The notes under the pieces were generated by a model. It searched no databases. It was given only the letters and a program-made list of their open reading frames with translations, and was not told the origin of the DNA. From Sphingomonas sp. (GTDB lineage: Bacteria > Pseudomonadota > Alphaproteobacteria > Sphingomonadales > Sphingomonadaceae), in the NCBI RefSeq assembly GCF_017745215.1, contig NZ_JAGHZV010000013.1, positions 89,887 through 153,886 on the forward strand: a DNA stretch of 64,000 nucleotides, read 5' to 3'. The translations under genes were made by a program, and so were the position numbers. Below, piece after piece: positions 48,807-57,925 of this stretch; positions within the stretch are counted from its first letter, which is position 1, and each line of letters starts with the position of its first letter.

Positions 48807-48891
48807 CCGTCATCCCGGCGAAAGCCGGGACCCAGGGTTACGAAGGACGTCGCTCGCGACTCCTGGGTCCCGGCTTTCGCCGGGATGACGG
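48807..48891. repeat. Paired CCGTCATCCCGG intergenic repeat (copy 4)
   Basis: Inverted arms with CCCAGGG extensions around the loop TTACGAAGGACGTCGCTCG. Reversed, the loop reads CGAGCGACGTCCTTCGTAA, again like copy 1. It lies between convergent genes and may end both. Confidence 0.9.
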
Positions 48892-48908
48892 TTTAGGGAT
48901 AGGCGTAT

Positions 48909-49259
48909 CTATTCGGGCCGCGGGAAGTACAGCTGGTTGCCGTCGGGGTCGGTCACGATTACCAGCGGGCTGCCCCACCAGCCTTCGCCCGTCTCTATGC
49001 CTTTCGCCGCAAGCTCGGCGACGAAGCCCTCGAATTCCCCGGCCCCCAGCGCCGCGTACAGGATCCCGCTGCCCACCTTCTCGGGCCATTGGCAGGTCAG
49101 CAGCAGCCCACTGCCCTCGCCGCGGCTCACCCCGGCGACGAGCGCCCGCCCGCCCTCCTCGTGGCGCATGCCGAGCATGAAGCCGAGGCGATCGACGTAG
49201 AAGCCGATCGCCGCGTCGACGTCACGCACGAAGACGAGCGTGCTGGAGACCCAGCTCAC
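48909..49259 (-). CDS. VOC-family (glyoxalase/bleomycin-resistance fold) protein
   Basis: A 116-residue two-module VOC protein: TLVFVRDVDAAIGFYVDRLG and later IVTDPDGNQLYF, which carry the usual metal-ligand Glu or Asp positions. Function cannot be predicted. It starts 1 nt after msrA, in the same direction, so it is the second gene of an msrA operon. Confidence 0.88.
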   Translation of the reverse strand: MSWVSSTLVFVRDVDAAIGFYVDRLGFMLGMRHEEGGRALVAGVSRGEGSGLLLTCQWPEKVGSGILYAALGAGEFEGFVAELAAKGIETGEGWWGSPLVIVTDPDGNQLYFPRPE

Positions 49260-49260
49260 C

Positions 49261-49806
49261 TCAGGCAGCCGCGCCTTCCTTCGCGCGATTGGCGAAGCTC
49301 TTGCGCAGCTTCCGGAGCTTGGGCGGGATCACCGCGAGGCAATAGGGATTCCGCTGCCCCTCGCCCTGCCAATATTCCTGGTGATAGTCCTCGGCGGGCC
49401 ACCAGGTGCCGAGCGGCTCGATCGTCGTGACGATCGGCGCCGGCCAGTCGCCGGCAGCGCGCTCGATCGCCGCCCTGGCCTCGGCTTCCTGTTCGGGCGA
49501 GTGGGGGAAGATCGCCGAGCGGTACTGCGTGCCGATGTCGTTGCCCTGGCGGTTGAGCTGGGTCGGGTCGTGCGTGCCGAGGAAGATGTCGAGGATGTCG
49601 CCATAGCTCACGACATCGGTGTCGAAGGTCACGCGGATCGCCTCGGCGTGGCCGGTCGTACCGGTGCACACCTGCTTGTAGGTCGGGCTGTCGACCGCGC
49701 CGCCGATATAGCCGCTCGCCACCGACTGGACGCCGATCACGTCGTTGAACACTGCCTCGGTGCACCAGAAACAGCCACCTGCGAGCGTTGCGGTCTCGAT
49801 CGTCAT
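49261..49806 (-). CDS. msrA: Peptide methionine sulfoxide reductase A
   Basis: A 181-residue enzyme that reduces methionine-S-sulfoxide in proteins. The active-site motif GGCFWCTEAVF has catalytic Cys12; a Cys near the C-terminus (NPYCLAVI) may resolve it. GYIGGAVDSPTYKQVCTG and the later PAEDYHQEYW are family hallmarks. It lies upstream of the VOC gene in the same operon. Confidence 0.96.
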   Translation of the reverse strand: MTIETATLAGGCFWCTEAVFNDVIGVQSVASGYIGGAVDSPTYKQVCTGTTGHAEAIRVTFDTDVVSYGDILDIFLGTHDPTQLNRQGNDIGTQYRSAIFPHSPEQEAEARAAIERAAGDWPAPIVTTIEPLGTWWPAEDYHQEYWQGEGQRNPYCLAVIPPKLRKLRKSFANRAKEGAAA

Positions 49807-49879
49807 GCTGAACTCCTTGCCTGAGACGCAAAGATAGGGTTGTGACGACGGGCGACAATAGCACGATGGGGTAGCGCGG

Positions 49880-50878
49880 GTGCACGAAGGCAGTGTGATG
49901 GTGACCGGCGGCGCGGGCTATATCGGCAGCCACGCCGTGCTGGCGCTGCTCGATGCGGGCTGGCGCGTGGTGGTGGTCGACAACCTCACCACCGGCTTCG
50001 ACTGGGCGGTCGACGGCCGCGCGACCCTGGTCCGCGCCAATATCGAGGACGACGCAGCGGTCCGCGGCGCGATGCGCGAGCACGGCGTCGTCGCGGTGAT
50101 GCACTTCGCCGGCTCGATCGTCGTGCCCGAATCGGTCACCGATCCGCTCAAATATTACCGCAACAACACCGTCGCCAGCCGCGCGCTGATCGAGAGCGCC
50201 GTCGCCTGCGGCGTGAAGCACTTCATCTTCTCCTCGACCGCCGCGCTCTACGGCATGGCCGAGCATTCTCCGGTCGCCGAGGACATGCCGACCGTGCCGA
50301 TCAACCCCTATGGCACGTCGAAGCTGATGACCGAGATGATGCTCCGCGACGTAAGCATCGCGCATCCGCTCAACTATTGCGCGCTCCGCTACTTCAACGT
50401 CGCTGGCGCCGATCCGCAGGGCCGCGCGGGCCAGTCGACCGCGGGCGCGACGCATCTCATCAAGATCGCGGTCGAGGCGGCGACGGGCAAGCGCGACCAT
50501 GTCACCGTCTTCGGCACCGACTATGCGACGCGCGACGGGACGGGGGTGCGCGACTATATCCACGTCACCGATCTCGCCGCCGCGCATGTCGCCGCGCTGG
50601 ACAAGCTGATCGAAGCCCCGACCGAAAGCCACACGATGAACTGCGGCTATGGCCGCGGCTATTCGGTGCTCGAAGTGCTCGACGCGGTCGACCGGGTGAC
50701 CAACCTCACGATCGAGCGCCGCTTCGCCGAGCGCCGGCTGGGCGACGCGGGCGAACTCGTCGCGGACAACGGCCGCATCCTCGCGACGCTGCCGTGGCGC
50801 CCGGCGCACGCCGACCTGGAGGGCATCGTCAAGGACGCGCTCGCCTGGGAGCGCAAGCTGCGCGAGATTCGCGGATAG
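49880..50878 (+). CDS. galE: UDP-glucose 4-epimerase
   Basis: A 332-residue extended SDR. NAD motif VTGGAGYIGSHAV (8-20), catalytic Ser in FSSTAALYG and Tyr-x3-Lys in PYGTSKLM are present; the motif LRYFNVAGADP is GalE-typical. It interconverts UDP-glucose and UDP-galactose and supplies sugars for envelope or exopolysaccharide. The GTG start at 49880 follows a weak RBS. It converges on the TPR gene of the PEP-CTERM cluster. Confidence 0.95.
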   Translation: MHEGSVMVTGGAGYIGSHAVLALLDAGWRVVVVDNLTTGFDWAVDGRATLVRANIEDDAAVRGAMREHGVVAVMHFAGSIVVPESVTDPLKYYRNNTVASRALIESAVACGVKHFIFSSTAALYGMAEHSPVAEDMPTVPINPYGTSKLMTEMMLRDVSIAHPLNYCALRYFNVAGADPQGRAGQSTAGATHLIKIAVEAATGKRDHVTVFGTDYATRDGTGVRDYIHVTDLAAAHVAALDKLIEAPTESHTMNCGYGRGYSVLEVLDAVDRVTNLTIERRFAERRLGDAGELVADNGRILATLPWRPAHADLEGIVKDALAWERKLREIRG

Positions 50879-50927
50879 CGCAGCCGTCCTCCCGGCCTTC
50901 TTCGGCGGTCGGCGGGGGATCGCAGGC

Positions 50928-52955
50928 TTAAGAAGGATTCCCCGCGGGCTTCACCTGAGCCTGCGGCTTGCGGTTGAGCTCGGACGTCGCCTGGGCGAGG
51001 TGCCAGGCGACGCCGGCGTTGCCCGGCGCGAGCAGCGCGGCCTTGCGGAGGAGCTCGGCGGCGCCGTCGAGGTCGCCCGCCTGGTAGAGCGTCCAGCCAT
51101 AGGCGTCGGCCGCGGCAGCGCTGGCGGGGGCGAGGGCATAGGCGCTTTCGGCATAGCTTCGCGCGCTGTCGCCGTCGCCGCTGCCGAGATAGGCGAGCGC
51201 AAGCAGCGAGCCGATCGCCGCGTCGCGATCGCCGATGCGCGACCGCAGGCCCTCGAGCGTGTCCACTGCGGCGTCATAGGCGCCGCCCGCGACCTGCCAC
51301 TGCGCCGAGAGCCGCTGCGCGGCGGCGTTCCACGGGTTCTGCTGGACGAAGAGCGCCAGCGCGCTTGCCGCCTCGGCGCGGCGGCCGGCGCGGTCGAAGG
51401 CTTCGACCAGGCGGAGCATCACCGGCTCGTCGAAGCGCAGGCTCGCGGCGGCCTTGTAGGCGTTGGCGGCGTCGCTCCAGCGGCCGAGCAGCATCAGCGT
51501 GTCGCCGAGCACGAGATGCGCGCCCGGCGCGCCGGGGTTCGACGCGGCGAGCGCCTGCGCGCGCGCGGCGGCGCCTTGGCGATCTCCGGAAGCGGCGAGC
51601 GCACGGATATAGGGGATGACGGTGTTCGGGTTGTCCGGGTCGGCGGCGGCAGGACCGCTCAGCACCGACACGCTGTCGCCGGTGGCAAAGGGCGTGCCGT
51701 CACCGCCGGTCGCACGCGCGGCGCGGTCGAGCAGCTGGTCCGCCATCACGCGATCGCCGCTGCGTTCGTAGGCGCGCGCGGCGAGGGTGAGCGAATAGGA
51801 GTCGGTGAGCGGGGCGAGGACGTCGATCGCGTTCCTCGCCGAATCGCCGCGGAGGTACGCCTGGGCGAGCAGGCGGCGTGCGTCGAAGTTCATCGGCTGC
51901 AGGTCGACGAGCTGGCGGAGCTTGCCGATCGCCTGCTCGACGTCGCCCGAATCCAGGTCGAGCGTGCCGCCGAGGAGGAGCATGCCGGGCAGGGCGTCGA
52001 TCGCGCCGCCGGTCTTCTCGACGAGGCTGCGCGCAAGGTCGTAGTTGCCGGCGCGCGCGGCGAGCACGGCCTGGAGGTAGAGCGCCTGGGGGTTGCCCGG
52101 GCGGACCGCGAGCGCGCGGCGGGTGGCGGCGAGCATGTCGTTCGCGCGGCCGGCATCGCCGAGGGTGGCGGCATATTCAATCAGCGCGTCGAAGTCGGCG
52201 GGGTCGCGCTGGAGCGCGGCCTCGAACCAGGGCAGCGCGGCGACGAGGCCGAATTGCGTGCGGACCAGCTGGCCGCGCAGCACCAGCGCGTCGCCATCGT
52301 TGCGGTCGAGCGCGACCGCCCGCGTCGAAGCCTCGATCGCCCCGGCGACATCACCCGCAGCGACGCGGAAGCGGCCGGCGTCCACCCAGACGTCGGCGTC
52401 CCGGGGCGCGATGCGGATCGCTTCGGCGACCGCGGCGTCGGCGCCGGCGAAATCGCCTTGCGCGGTGAGCGCGCGGGCGCGGATACGCAGAGCATAGGCG
52501 CGGTTGGGCGCGTCAGTCTTCTCGGCTTCGGCCAGCGCCTGGTCGGGCTTGCCTTCGAGCAGCAGGGCGTGCGCGACGAGGTGGTGGAGCTTGGCCGCGT
52601 CGAAGCCCGCGTCGGCGGCGCGGCGGAGCTCGCCTTCGGCCCCGGCACCGTCGCCGAGGAGGAGCTGGGTACGCGCGAGCGCGAGGTGCGCCTCGGCCGA
52701 GCCGGGATCGCTGCGCACCGCCGACAGCGCGGCATCGCGCGCGGCGGTGACATTGCCCTGCTCGAGCAGCGCGAGGCTCTGCTGGACCGAGGCGCGCGCC
52801 TGGGCGGGATCCTGGCGGAGCGGCGAGAGCGCGAAGAAGGCGTAGACCGCGACCCCGAACGCCGCGGCGCAGCCGATGCCGACGACGAGCCGGCGGACGA
52901 TCGCCCGGTCGAAGGTCGACCGGCGTCGGCGCGAGCGGTTACGGCTGGAGGTCAT
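50928..52955 (-). CDS. TPR-repeat protein of the PEP-CTERM system cluster (PrsT-like)
   Basis: A 675-residue protein with one N-terminal membrane helix (about 24-48) and then a long array of TPR-like helix pairs across residues 55-665. It resembles the TPR proteins encoded with exosortase systems (PrsT), but it lacks a lipobox and is shorter than the typical PrsT, so the exact family is open. It overlaps prsR by 17 nt and is the last gene of the operon, facing galE. Confidence 0.8.
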   Translation of the reverse strand: MTSSRNRSRRRRSTFDRAIVRRLVVGIGCAAAFGVAVYAFFALSPLRQDPAQARASVQQSLALLEQGNVTAARDAALSAVRSDPGSAEAHLALARTQLLLGDGAGAEGELRRAADAGFDAAKLHHLVAHALLLEGKPDQALAEAEKTDAPNRAYALRIRARALTAQGDFAGADAAVAEAIRIAPRDADVWVDAGRFRVAAGDVAGAIEASTRAVALDRNDGDALVLRGQLVRTQFGLVAALPWFEAALQRDPADFDALIEYAATLGDAGRANDMLAATRRALAVRPGNPQALYLQAVLAARAGNYDLARSLVEKTGGAIDALPGMLLLGGTLDLDSGDVEQAIGKLRQLVDLQPMNFDARRLLAQAYLRGDSARNAIDVLAPLTDSYSLTLAARAYERSGDRVMADQLLDRAARATGGDGTPFATGDSVSVLSGPAAADPDNPNTVIPYIRALAASGDRQGAAARAQALAASNPGAPGAHLVLGDTLMLLGRWSDAANAYKAAASLRFDEPVMLRLVEAFDRAGRRAEAASALALFVQQNPWNAAAQRLSAQWQVAGGAYDAAVDTLEGLRSRIGDRDAAIGSLLALAYLGSGDGDSARSYAESAYALAPASAAAADAYGWTLYQAGDLDGAAELLRKAALLAPGNAGVAWHLAQATSELNRKPQAQVKPAGNPS

Positions 52956-54300
52956 AGGCTTTCATCAGGTCGTAGAGCGTGGGACGGCTGATCCCGAGCA
53001 GCTTGGCGGTGCTCGAGATGTTGCCCTCGGCGCGGGCGAGCGCGTGGCGGATCGCCTTGCGGTCGGCGCCCTCGCGCGCGGCCTTGAGGTTGATCGGGGC
53101 GGCGTCGGCGGTCGCGAGGTCGAGGTCGGCGGCGGCGATCGACTTGCCGTCCGCCATGATCACCGCGCGCTTCACCCGGTTCTCGAGCTCGCGGACGTTG
53201 CCCGGCCAGCCCCAGCCGTCGATCGCCGCCAGCGCGTCCGGCGCGAAGCTCCGCGCGGCGCTGTGCATCTGCGCGGCGTATTTCTTGAGGAAGTGCCGCG
53301 CGAGCAGCCCCGCGTCGCCCGGGCGCTCGGCGAGGCTCGGGATGCGCACGACGATCTCGGCGAGGCGATAATAGAGGTCCTCGCGGAAGCGGCCCTCGGC
53401 GACCATCGCGTCGAGGTTCTGGTGCGTCGCGCAGACGATGCGCGTGTCGACCGGGATCGCCTGGCGCCCGCCGATCCGCTCGATCACCCGCTCCTGCAGG
53501 AAGCGCAGCAGCTTGACCTGGAGCGGCAGCGGGATGTCGCCGACTTCGTCGAGGAAGAGCGTGCCCTTGTTGGCGAGCTCGATCTTGCCCTCGGTGGTCT
53601 TCACCGCGCCGGTGAACGCACCCTTCTCATGCCCGAACAGCTCGGATTCGAGCAGCGTCTCGGGGATGGCGGCGCAGTTGATCGCGACGAAATTGCCCTT
53701 GCGCTTCGAGGCATCGTGCAGACCGCGGGCGAGCAGCTCCTTGCCCGTGCCGCTGGCGCCGAGCAGCATCACCGAGACGTCGGCGCCGGCGACGCGCTCG
53801 ATCGTGCGGGTGACCTTGAGCATCTCCGGCGAGCCGGTGATCATCCCGCCCAGCACCGCGCCGGCCTCGACGCGTTCCGCCAGGCGGCGGTTCTCCGCCT
53901 CGAGCGCATGGACGTGGAAGGCGCGGCTCACGATCAGCCCGAGCGCGTCGATGTCGATCGGCTTGCGGTAGAAATCCCACGCGCCCATCTCGATCGCGCG
54001 GAGCATCGAGTCGTGCGCGCCGTGGCCCGAGGCGACGATCACCTTGGTGTCCGGGCGGAGCTGGAGGATCGCGGCGAGCGTGGCGAAGCCTTCGGTGGTG
54101 CCGTCGGGATCGGGCGGCAGGCCGAGGTCGAGCGTGACCACCGCCGGCTCCTCGGCGCGGACCAGCGCGAGCGCTTCCTCGCGGTCGGCGGCGGCGAAGA
54201 TCTCATAGCCTTCATAGGCCCAGCGCAATTGCCGCTGGAGCCCGGCATCGTCCTCGACGATCAGCAATTTGGGCATCAGCCGCGTCTTCATCTCGCTCAT
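52939..54300 (-). CDS. prsR: PEP-CTERM-box response regulator PrsR
   Basis: A 453-residue NtrC-like regulator: receiver domain (about 10-130, phospho-Asp in VTLDLGLPP, Lys in FYRKPID), sigma-54 AAA+ domain (about 145-375; Walker A GASGTGKE, GAFTGA loop, Walker B LFLDEVGD) and a Fis-type helix-turn-helix at the end (NISSTAKLLGISRPTLYDLM). The receiver match and its link to prsK fit TIGR02915. It should activate sigma-54 promoters of exopolysaccharide and PEP-CTERM genes. The start overlaps the prsK stop (4 nt). Confidence 0.93.
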   Translation of the reverse strand: MSEMKTRLMPKLLIVEDDAGLQRQLRWAYEGYEIFAAADREEALALVRAEEPAVVTLDLGLPPDPDGTTEGFATLAAILQLRPDTKVIVASGHGAHDSMLRAIEMGAWDFYRKPIDIDALGLIVSRAFHVHALEAENRRLAERVEAGAVLGGMITGSPEMLKVTRTIERVAGADVSVMLLGASGTGKELLARGLHDASKRKGNFVAINCAAIPETLLESELFGHEKGAFTGAVKTTEGKIELANKGTLFLDEVGDIPLPLQVKLLRFLQERVIERIGGRQAIPVDTRIVCATHQNLDAMVAEGRFREDLYYRLAEIVVRIPSLAERPGDAGLLARHFLKKYAAQMHSAARSFAPDALAAIDGWGWPGNVRELENRVKRAVIMADGKSIAAADLDLATADAAPINLKAAREGADRKAIRHALARAEGNISSTAKLLGISRPTLYDLMKAYDLQP

Positions 54301-56360
54301 GCCGCCCTCCCCATTCCCCCGTTCAGTCCGGTATCCGCGGCATGCGCGGGCTTGAGCACCACGCGGAAGCGGCTGCCGTGCCCCTCGCGCGACTTGACCT
54401 CGATCCGCCCCTGCATCGCAGTCGCGAGCGCGCGCGCCTCGAACGCGCCGATGCCGAAGCCGCCGTCCTTCGAGGAGACGAAGGGCTTGAACAGCCGGTC
54501 GCGGATGAAGCCGGGCGACATGCCGCAGCCCTGGTCGATCACGTCGATCGTCACCTGCGCGCCGTCGGCGGCGACGTGGAGCGTGACCGGCTCGTGCGCG
54601 GGGCTTGCATCGATCGCGTTCTGGACGAGGTGGCCGAGCAGCTGCTCGAGCGCGCCGGGGTCGGCGAGCGCGACGGCAGCACGCGCGCCGGTGACCGCAA
54701 CCGGATGCTGGGCGCGGCGCGCGGCGGCGATCCGGTCGAGCAGCGGCACGACTTCCATCGCCTGGAGCGCCTGCGCGGTGGTGCGCGGGCTCTGCGAGAG
54801 GCGGGTCAGCAGTCCGGTCATCTTCTCGGCGGAGGATTTGAGCGTCGCGATCATGTCGGCGCGGAATTCGGGATTGTCGGCATGGCGCTCGGCATTGCGG
54901 GCAAGAAGGGTCAGCTGGCTCACGAGGTTCTTGATGTCGTGGATGATGAAGGCGAAGCGGCGGTTGAACTCGTCGAAGCGCTGCGCCTCGGCGAGCGCGG
55001 CGTGGGCGCGCGCCTCGGCGAGGTACGACGCGGCCTGGCGCCCGGCGACGCGGAGCAGGTCGAAATCCTCCCAGTCGAGCGCGCGGCTGACCGGCGGGCG
55101 CGCGAGCAGGATCACGCCGGCGAGCCCGCCCTGGTGCGGCAGCGGGACCAGCGCCCAGGCGTCCTCGAGGTCGAACATCCATTGCGGGAGCATCGCCGCC
55201 TCGGGCGCATCGGCTTCGGCACGGCGCAGCGCGTCGAGCTCGAGGATGCGGCCGCTTGCGGCGAGATGCTCGACGAGGCCCGCGTCGGCGCTGCCGATCA
55301 CGGTTTCGCGCTCCCAGGTCCAGGTCGCGCCGAGCCCCAGCCCGGCGCCTTCGGGGACGAGCAGCGCGCCGGCGGGCGAATCGGTGAGGTCGGCGATCGC
55401 CTTGACGATGCGCGTGTCGAGCGGCGCGGCTTCCTCGGGCGCGCCGAGCGTCGCGGTGAAGCGCATCCATTCGGTGCGATAGTCGTAGCGGTGGCGGAAG
55501 AAATGCTTGGCGAGCTTCACCTTGGCCCAGGCGCGCAGCCAGGGCGAGGAGACGAGCGTTAGGATCGCGGCGGTCGAGCCGAAGACGAAGGCGGTCTGGA
55601 GCACGCGCGCGTTGCTGCCGCCGACCGTCGCGATCGCCGAGGTGACGATCGCGAGCAGCGCGAAATAGGCGCCGATCGCGACCAGCGACATCGACTGATA
55701 GGCGACGGTGCGCGAGACCTGGACGTTCCACTCGTCGCGCCGCTGGAGGCTCGCGCCCATCACCATCGCGACGAGCATCATGCCGAGCCCGCGGATGACG
55801 TAGAGCTCGAGCGGCTGGTAGGCGAGCAGATAGGAGGCGGTGAAGACGTTGAAGTCGATGAACCAGAGGCCGGCGAGCGCGACGACCATGCCGCGCTGGG
55901 CGGCGCCCGCGCGCTCGGCGATCGCGCCGTGGAGCGCGCGCATCAGCACCAGGGCGGCGACGGCGACGAGCATGCGAAGGAGGAGCGCAGCGGTGGCGAC
56001 CTGCGGCGCGGCGTCGGGGGTGCTCGCAAAGCCCTGGAGCACGAGCGCGGCGATCGCGACGAGCGCGACCACGCTGTAGACGGTGCCGAGCGCGAGCGGC
56101 GGACGGATGTTGCCGTCGCGCCGGTGGAGCACGATCATGAAGGCCAGCCAGGCCAGGTCGCGCAGCGTCTCGGCGAGGCCGGTGCCGAGCTGGTTCGAGC
56201 CGATCCCGGCGGCCGCGAGCGCCCAGAGCGCGGTGGCGGCGAGCGCCACGCAGAGCAGCCGGCGCGGCACGCCGGGCTCGCGGCGGCGCCAGGCGACGAG
56301 CGCGAGCGCACCGAACAGCAGCGCGGCAAGCGCATGAGTCCAGAGGATGAGCGTGCCCAT
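54297..56360 (-). CDS. prsK: PEP-CTERM system histidine kinase PrsK
   Basis: A 687-residue membrane sensor kinase. About eight or nine helices fill residues 4-270, then a GAF-like domain (about 300-470) and the kinase core: His in FAFIIHDIKNLVSQLT, N box HLVQNAIDAS, G box VIDQGCGMSPGF and SKDGGFGIGAFEAR. This multi-helix plus GAF plus kinase layout matches TIGR02916 PrsK. It is the partner of PrsR, with which it overlaps by 4 nt; the glycosyltransferase gene overlaps its other end by one base. Confidence 0.93.
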   Translation of the reverse strand: MGTLILWTHALAALLFGALALVAWRRREPGVPRRLLCVALAATALWALAAAGIGSNQLGTGLAETLRDLAWLAFMIVLHRRDGNIRPPLALGTVYSVVALVAIAALVLQGFASTPDAAPQVATAALLLRMLVAVAALVLMRALHGAIAERAGAAQRGMVVALAGLWFIDFNVFTASYLLAYQPLELYVIRGLGMMLVAMVMGASLQRRDEWNVQVSRTVAYQSMSLVAIGAYFALLAIVTSAIATVGGSNARVLQTAFVFGSTAAILTLVSSPWLRAWAKVKLAKHFFRHRYDYRTEWMRFTATLGAPEEAAPLDTRIVKAIADLTDSPAGALLVPEGAGLGLGATWTWERETVIGSADAGLVEHLAASGRILELDALRRAEADAPEAAMLPQWMFDLEDAWALVPLPHQGGLAGVILLARPPVSRALDWEDFDLLRVAGRQAASYLAEARAHAALAEAQRFDEFNRRFAFIIHDIKNLVSQLTLLARNAERHADNPEFRADMIATLKSSAEKMTGLLTRLSQSPRTTAQALQAMEVVPLLDRIAAARRAQHPVAVTGARAAVALADPGALEQLLGHLVQNAIDASPAHEPVTLHVAADGAQVTIDVIDQGCGMSPGFIRDRLFKPFVSSKDGGFGIGAFEARALATAMQGRIEVKSREGHGSRFRVVLKPAHAADTGLNGGMGRAA

Positions 56361-57748
56361 CAGCGCGCGCCTTCGGGGAACAGGATCACCCTCGCCGTCT
56401 GGAGGAGGATCAATATGTCGAGGAAGGGCGAGTAGTTCTTGGCGTAGTAGAGGTCGTATTCGAGCTTGTGCCGGGCATCCTCGATCGACGCCCCATAGGG
56501 ATAGTTGATCTGCGCCCAGCCGGTGATGCCGGGCTTCACCATGTGGCGCTCGGCATAATAGGGGAGCTGGCCCTCGAGGTCGTCGACGAACTGCGGGCGC
56601 TCTGGGCGCGGGCCGACGAAGCTCATCTCGCCCTTGAGCACGCTCCAGCATTGCGGCAGCTCGTCGATGCGCAGCTTGCGGATGATGCGGCCGACGCGCG
56701 TGATGCGCGGATCGTCCTTCTCGGCCCACACCGCCTGGCCGCCGACTTCGGCGTCGATCCGCATCGAGCGCAGCTTGATGACGTCGAAGCCGGTGCCGTA
56801 GAGGCCGACGCGGCGCTGGCGGTAGAGCGCGGGCCCCTTCGAATCGAGCTTAACCAGCAGCGCGGTCAGCAGGATCAGCGGCCAGGCGAGCGCGAGCAGG
56901 GTGAGGCTCGCGGCGATGTCGAACAGCCGCTTGAACGCGCCCGACAGCATCCGCCCCGAGGAGAAGCCGTCGGAGAAGATCAGCCAGCTCGGGTTGACGC
57001 TGTCGAGGTCGACGCGGCCGGTCTCGCGCTCGAGGAAGGTCGAGATCTCGTTGACGTGGACGCCGGTGGTCTTGATCCGCAGCAGGTCCTTCAAAGGCAG
57101 CGCGTTGCGCCGCTCCTCGAGCGCGAGCACGACTTCGCTGGCGTTGAGGAGCACGACGTGATCGGCGAGGTTGTAGATGGCGTCGCGCGCGATCGCTTCG
57201 GGGATCACGCGGTTGCTCTCGCTCATCGCGACATAGCCGACGACGGCGAAGCCCGCGCCGGGCGCCTTGGCGAGCGCCTTCAGCCGAGCCGCGCGCGGGC
57301 CCGCGCCGAGCACGACGACGCGGCGCTTGAACGCCTGGCTGCCCAGCGCCTTGCCGAGCAGGATGCGCAGGAAGACCAGCGCGACGATCGACAGCGCCAT
57401 CGCGTAGATCAGGTTGGTCCGCCAGAAGGCGAGCTGGGGGATCGCGAAATAGACCGCGCTCAGCAGGATCACGCCGAGCGAGATCGCGACGATCAGCCGT
57501 GCCGTCGCGTATTTCAGCGACTGGAGCGCATCGGCGCCGTAGACGCCGACCGCCATCATCGCGACTTCGAGCGTGATCGCATAAGTGATCAGCTGCGGGA
57601 TGCGCGACGCGAAGGTGTCGGGGTCGAGCCCCGCCTGGCTGTTGCGCAACACCCATCCGGCCTCGCCCGCCGCCAGCAGCAGGCAGAGGTCGAGGAAGCC
57701 GAGCAGCAGCACGGCATTGGGGACATATTGCCTGAACAGCCGGATCAT
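56360..57748 (-). CDS. XrtA/PEP-CTERM system glycosyltransferase (TIGR03013 type)
   Basis: A 462-residue polyprenyl-phosphate sugar-1-phosphate transferase with several N-terminal helices (about 8-145), a Rossmann-like middle part (VVLGAGPRAARLKALA) and a C-terminal bacterial sugar transferase domain (about 270-462) with KRLFDIAASL, KLDSKGPALYRQRRVG, and PERPQFVDDL. It starts exopolysaccharide repeat-unit synthesis on the lipid carrier. It is the first gene of the prs operon; an upstream motif may bind PrsR. Confidence 0.93.
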   Translation of the reverse strand: MIRLFRQYVPNAVLLLGFLDLCLLLAAGEAGWVLRNSQAGLDPDTFASRIPQLITYAITLEVAMMAVGVYGADALQSLKYATARLIVAISLGVILLSAVYFAIPQLAFWRTNLIYAMALSIVALVFLRILLGKALGSQAFKRRVVVLGAGPRAARLKALAKAPGAGFAVVGYVAMSESNRVIPEAIARDAIYNLADHVVLLNASEVVLALEERRNALPLKDLLRIKTTGVHVNEISTFLERETGRVDLDSVNPSWLIFSDGFSSGRMLSGAFKRLFDIAASLTLLALAWPLILLTALLVKLDSKGPALYRQRRVGLYGTGFDVIKLRSMRIDAEVGGQAVWAEKDDPRITRVGRIIRKLRIDELPQCWSVLKGEMSFVGPRPERPQFVDDLEGQLPYYAERHMVKPGITGWAQINYPYGASIEDARHKLEYDLYYAKNYSPFLDILILLQTARVILFPEGAR

Positions 57749-57771
57749 GCCGGCTCCGGACTAGCGGCCAA

Positions 57772-57790
57772 GTGTAAACAAAACCGACAC
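57772..57790. promoter_or_regulatory. PEP-CTERM-box-like motif
   Basis: GTGTAAACAAAACCGACAC lies 23 nt before the glycosyltransferase start. It has the form GTAAA-N6-CGACA that I recall for the PEP-CTERM box recognised by PrsR; the consensus is from memory. A weaker, inverted relative (reverse complement GAAACAAAATCCGCCGCACAC) lies at 57808-57828, towards manC. Confidence 0.5.
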
Positions 57791-57925
57791 AATGGGCGCC
57801 GATTGGGGTGTGCGGCGGATTTTGTTTCGGCGCCGCTCTTTCCCGGCGAACCCTTTGTGCTGCACTGCGTTTGACGCGCCGGGGCAAATGCCTAAACCCA
57901 AGCGCTTCCAGGAGGCCGCACACCC

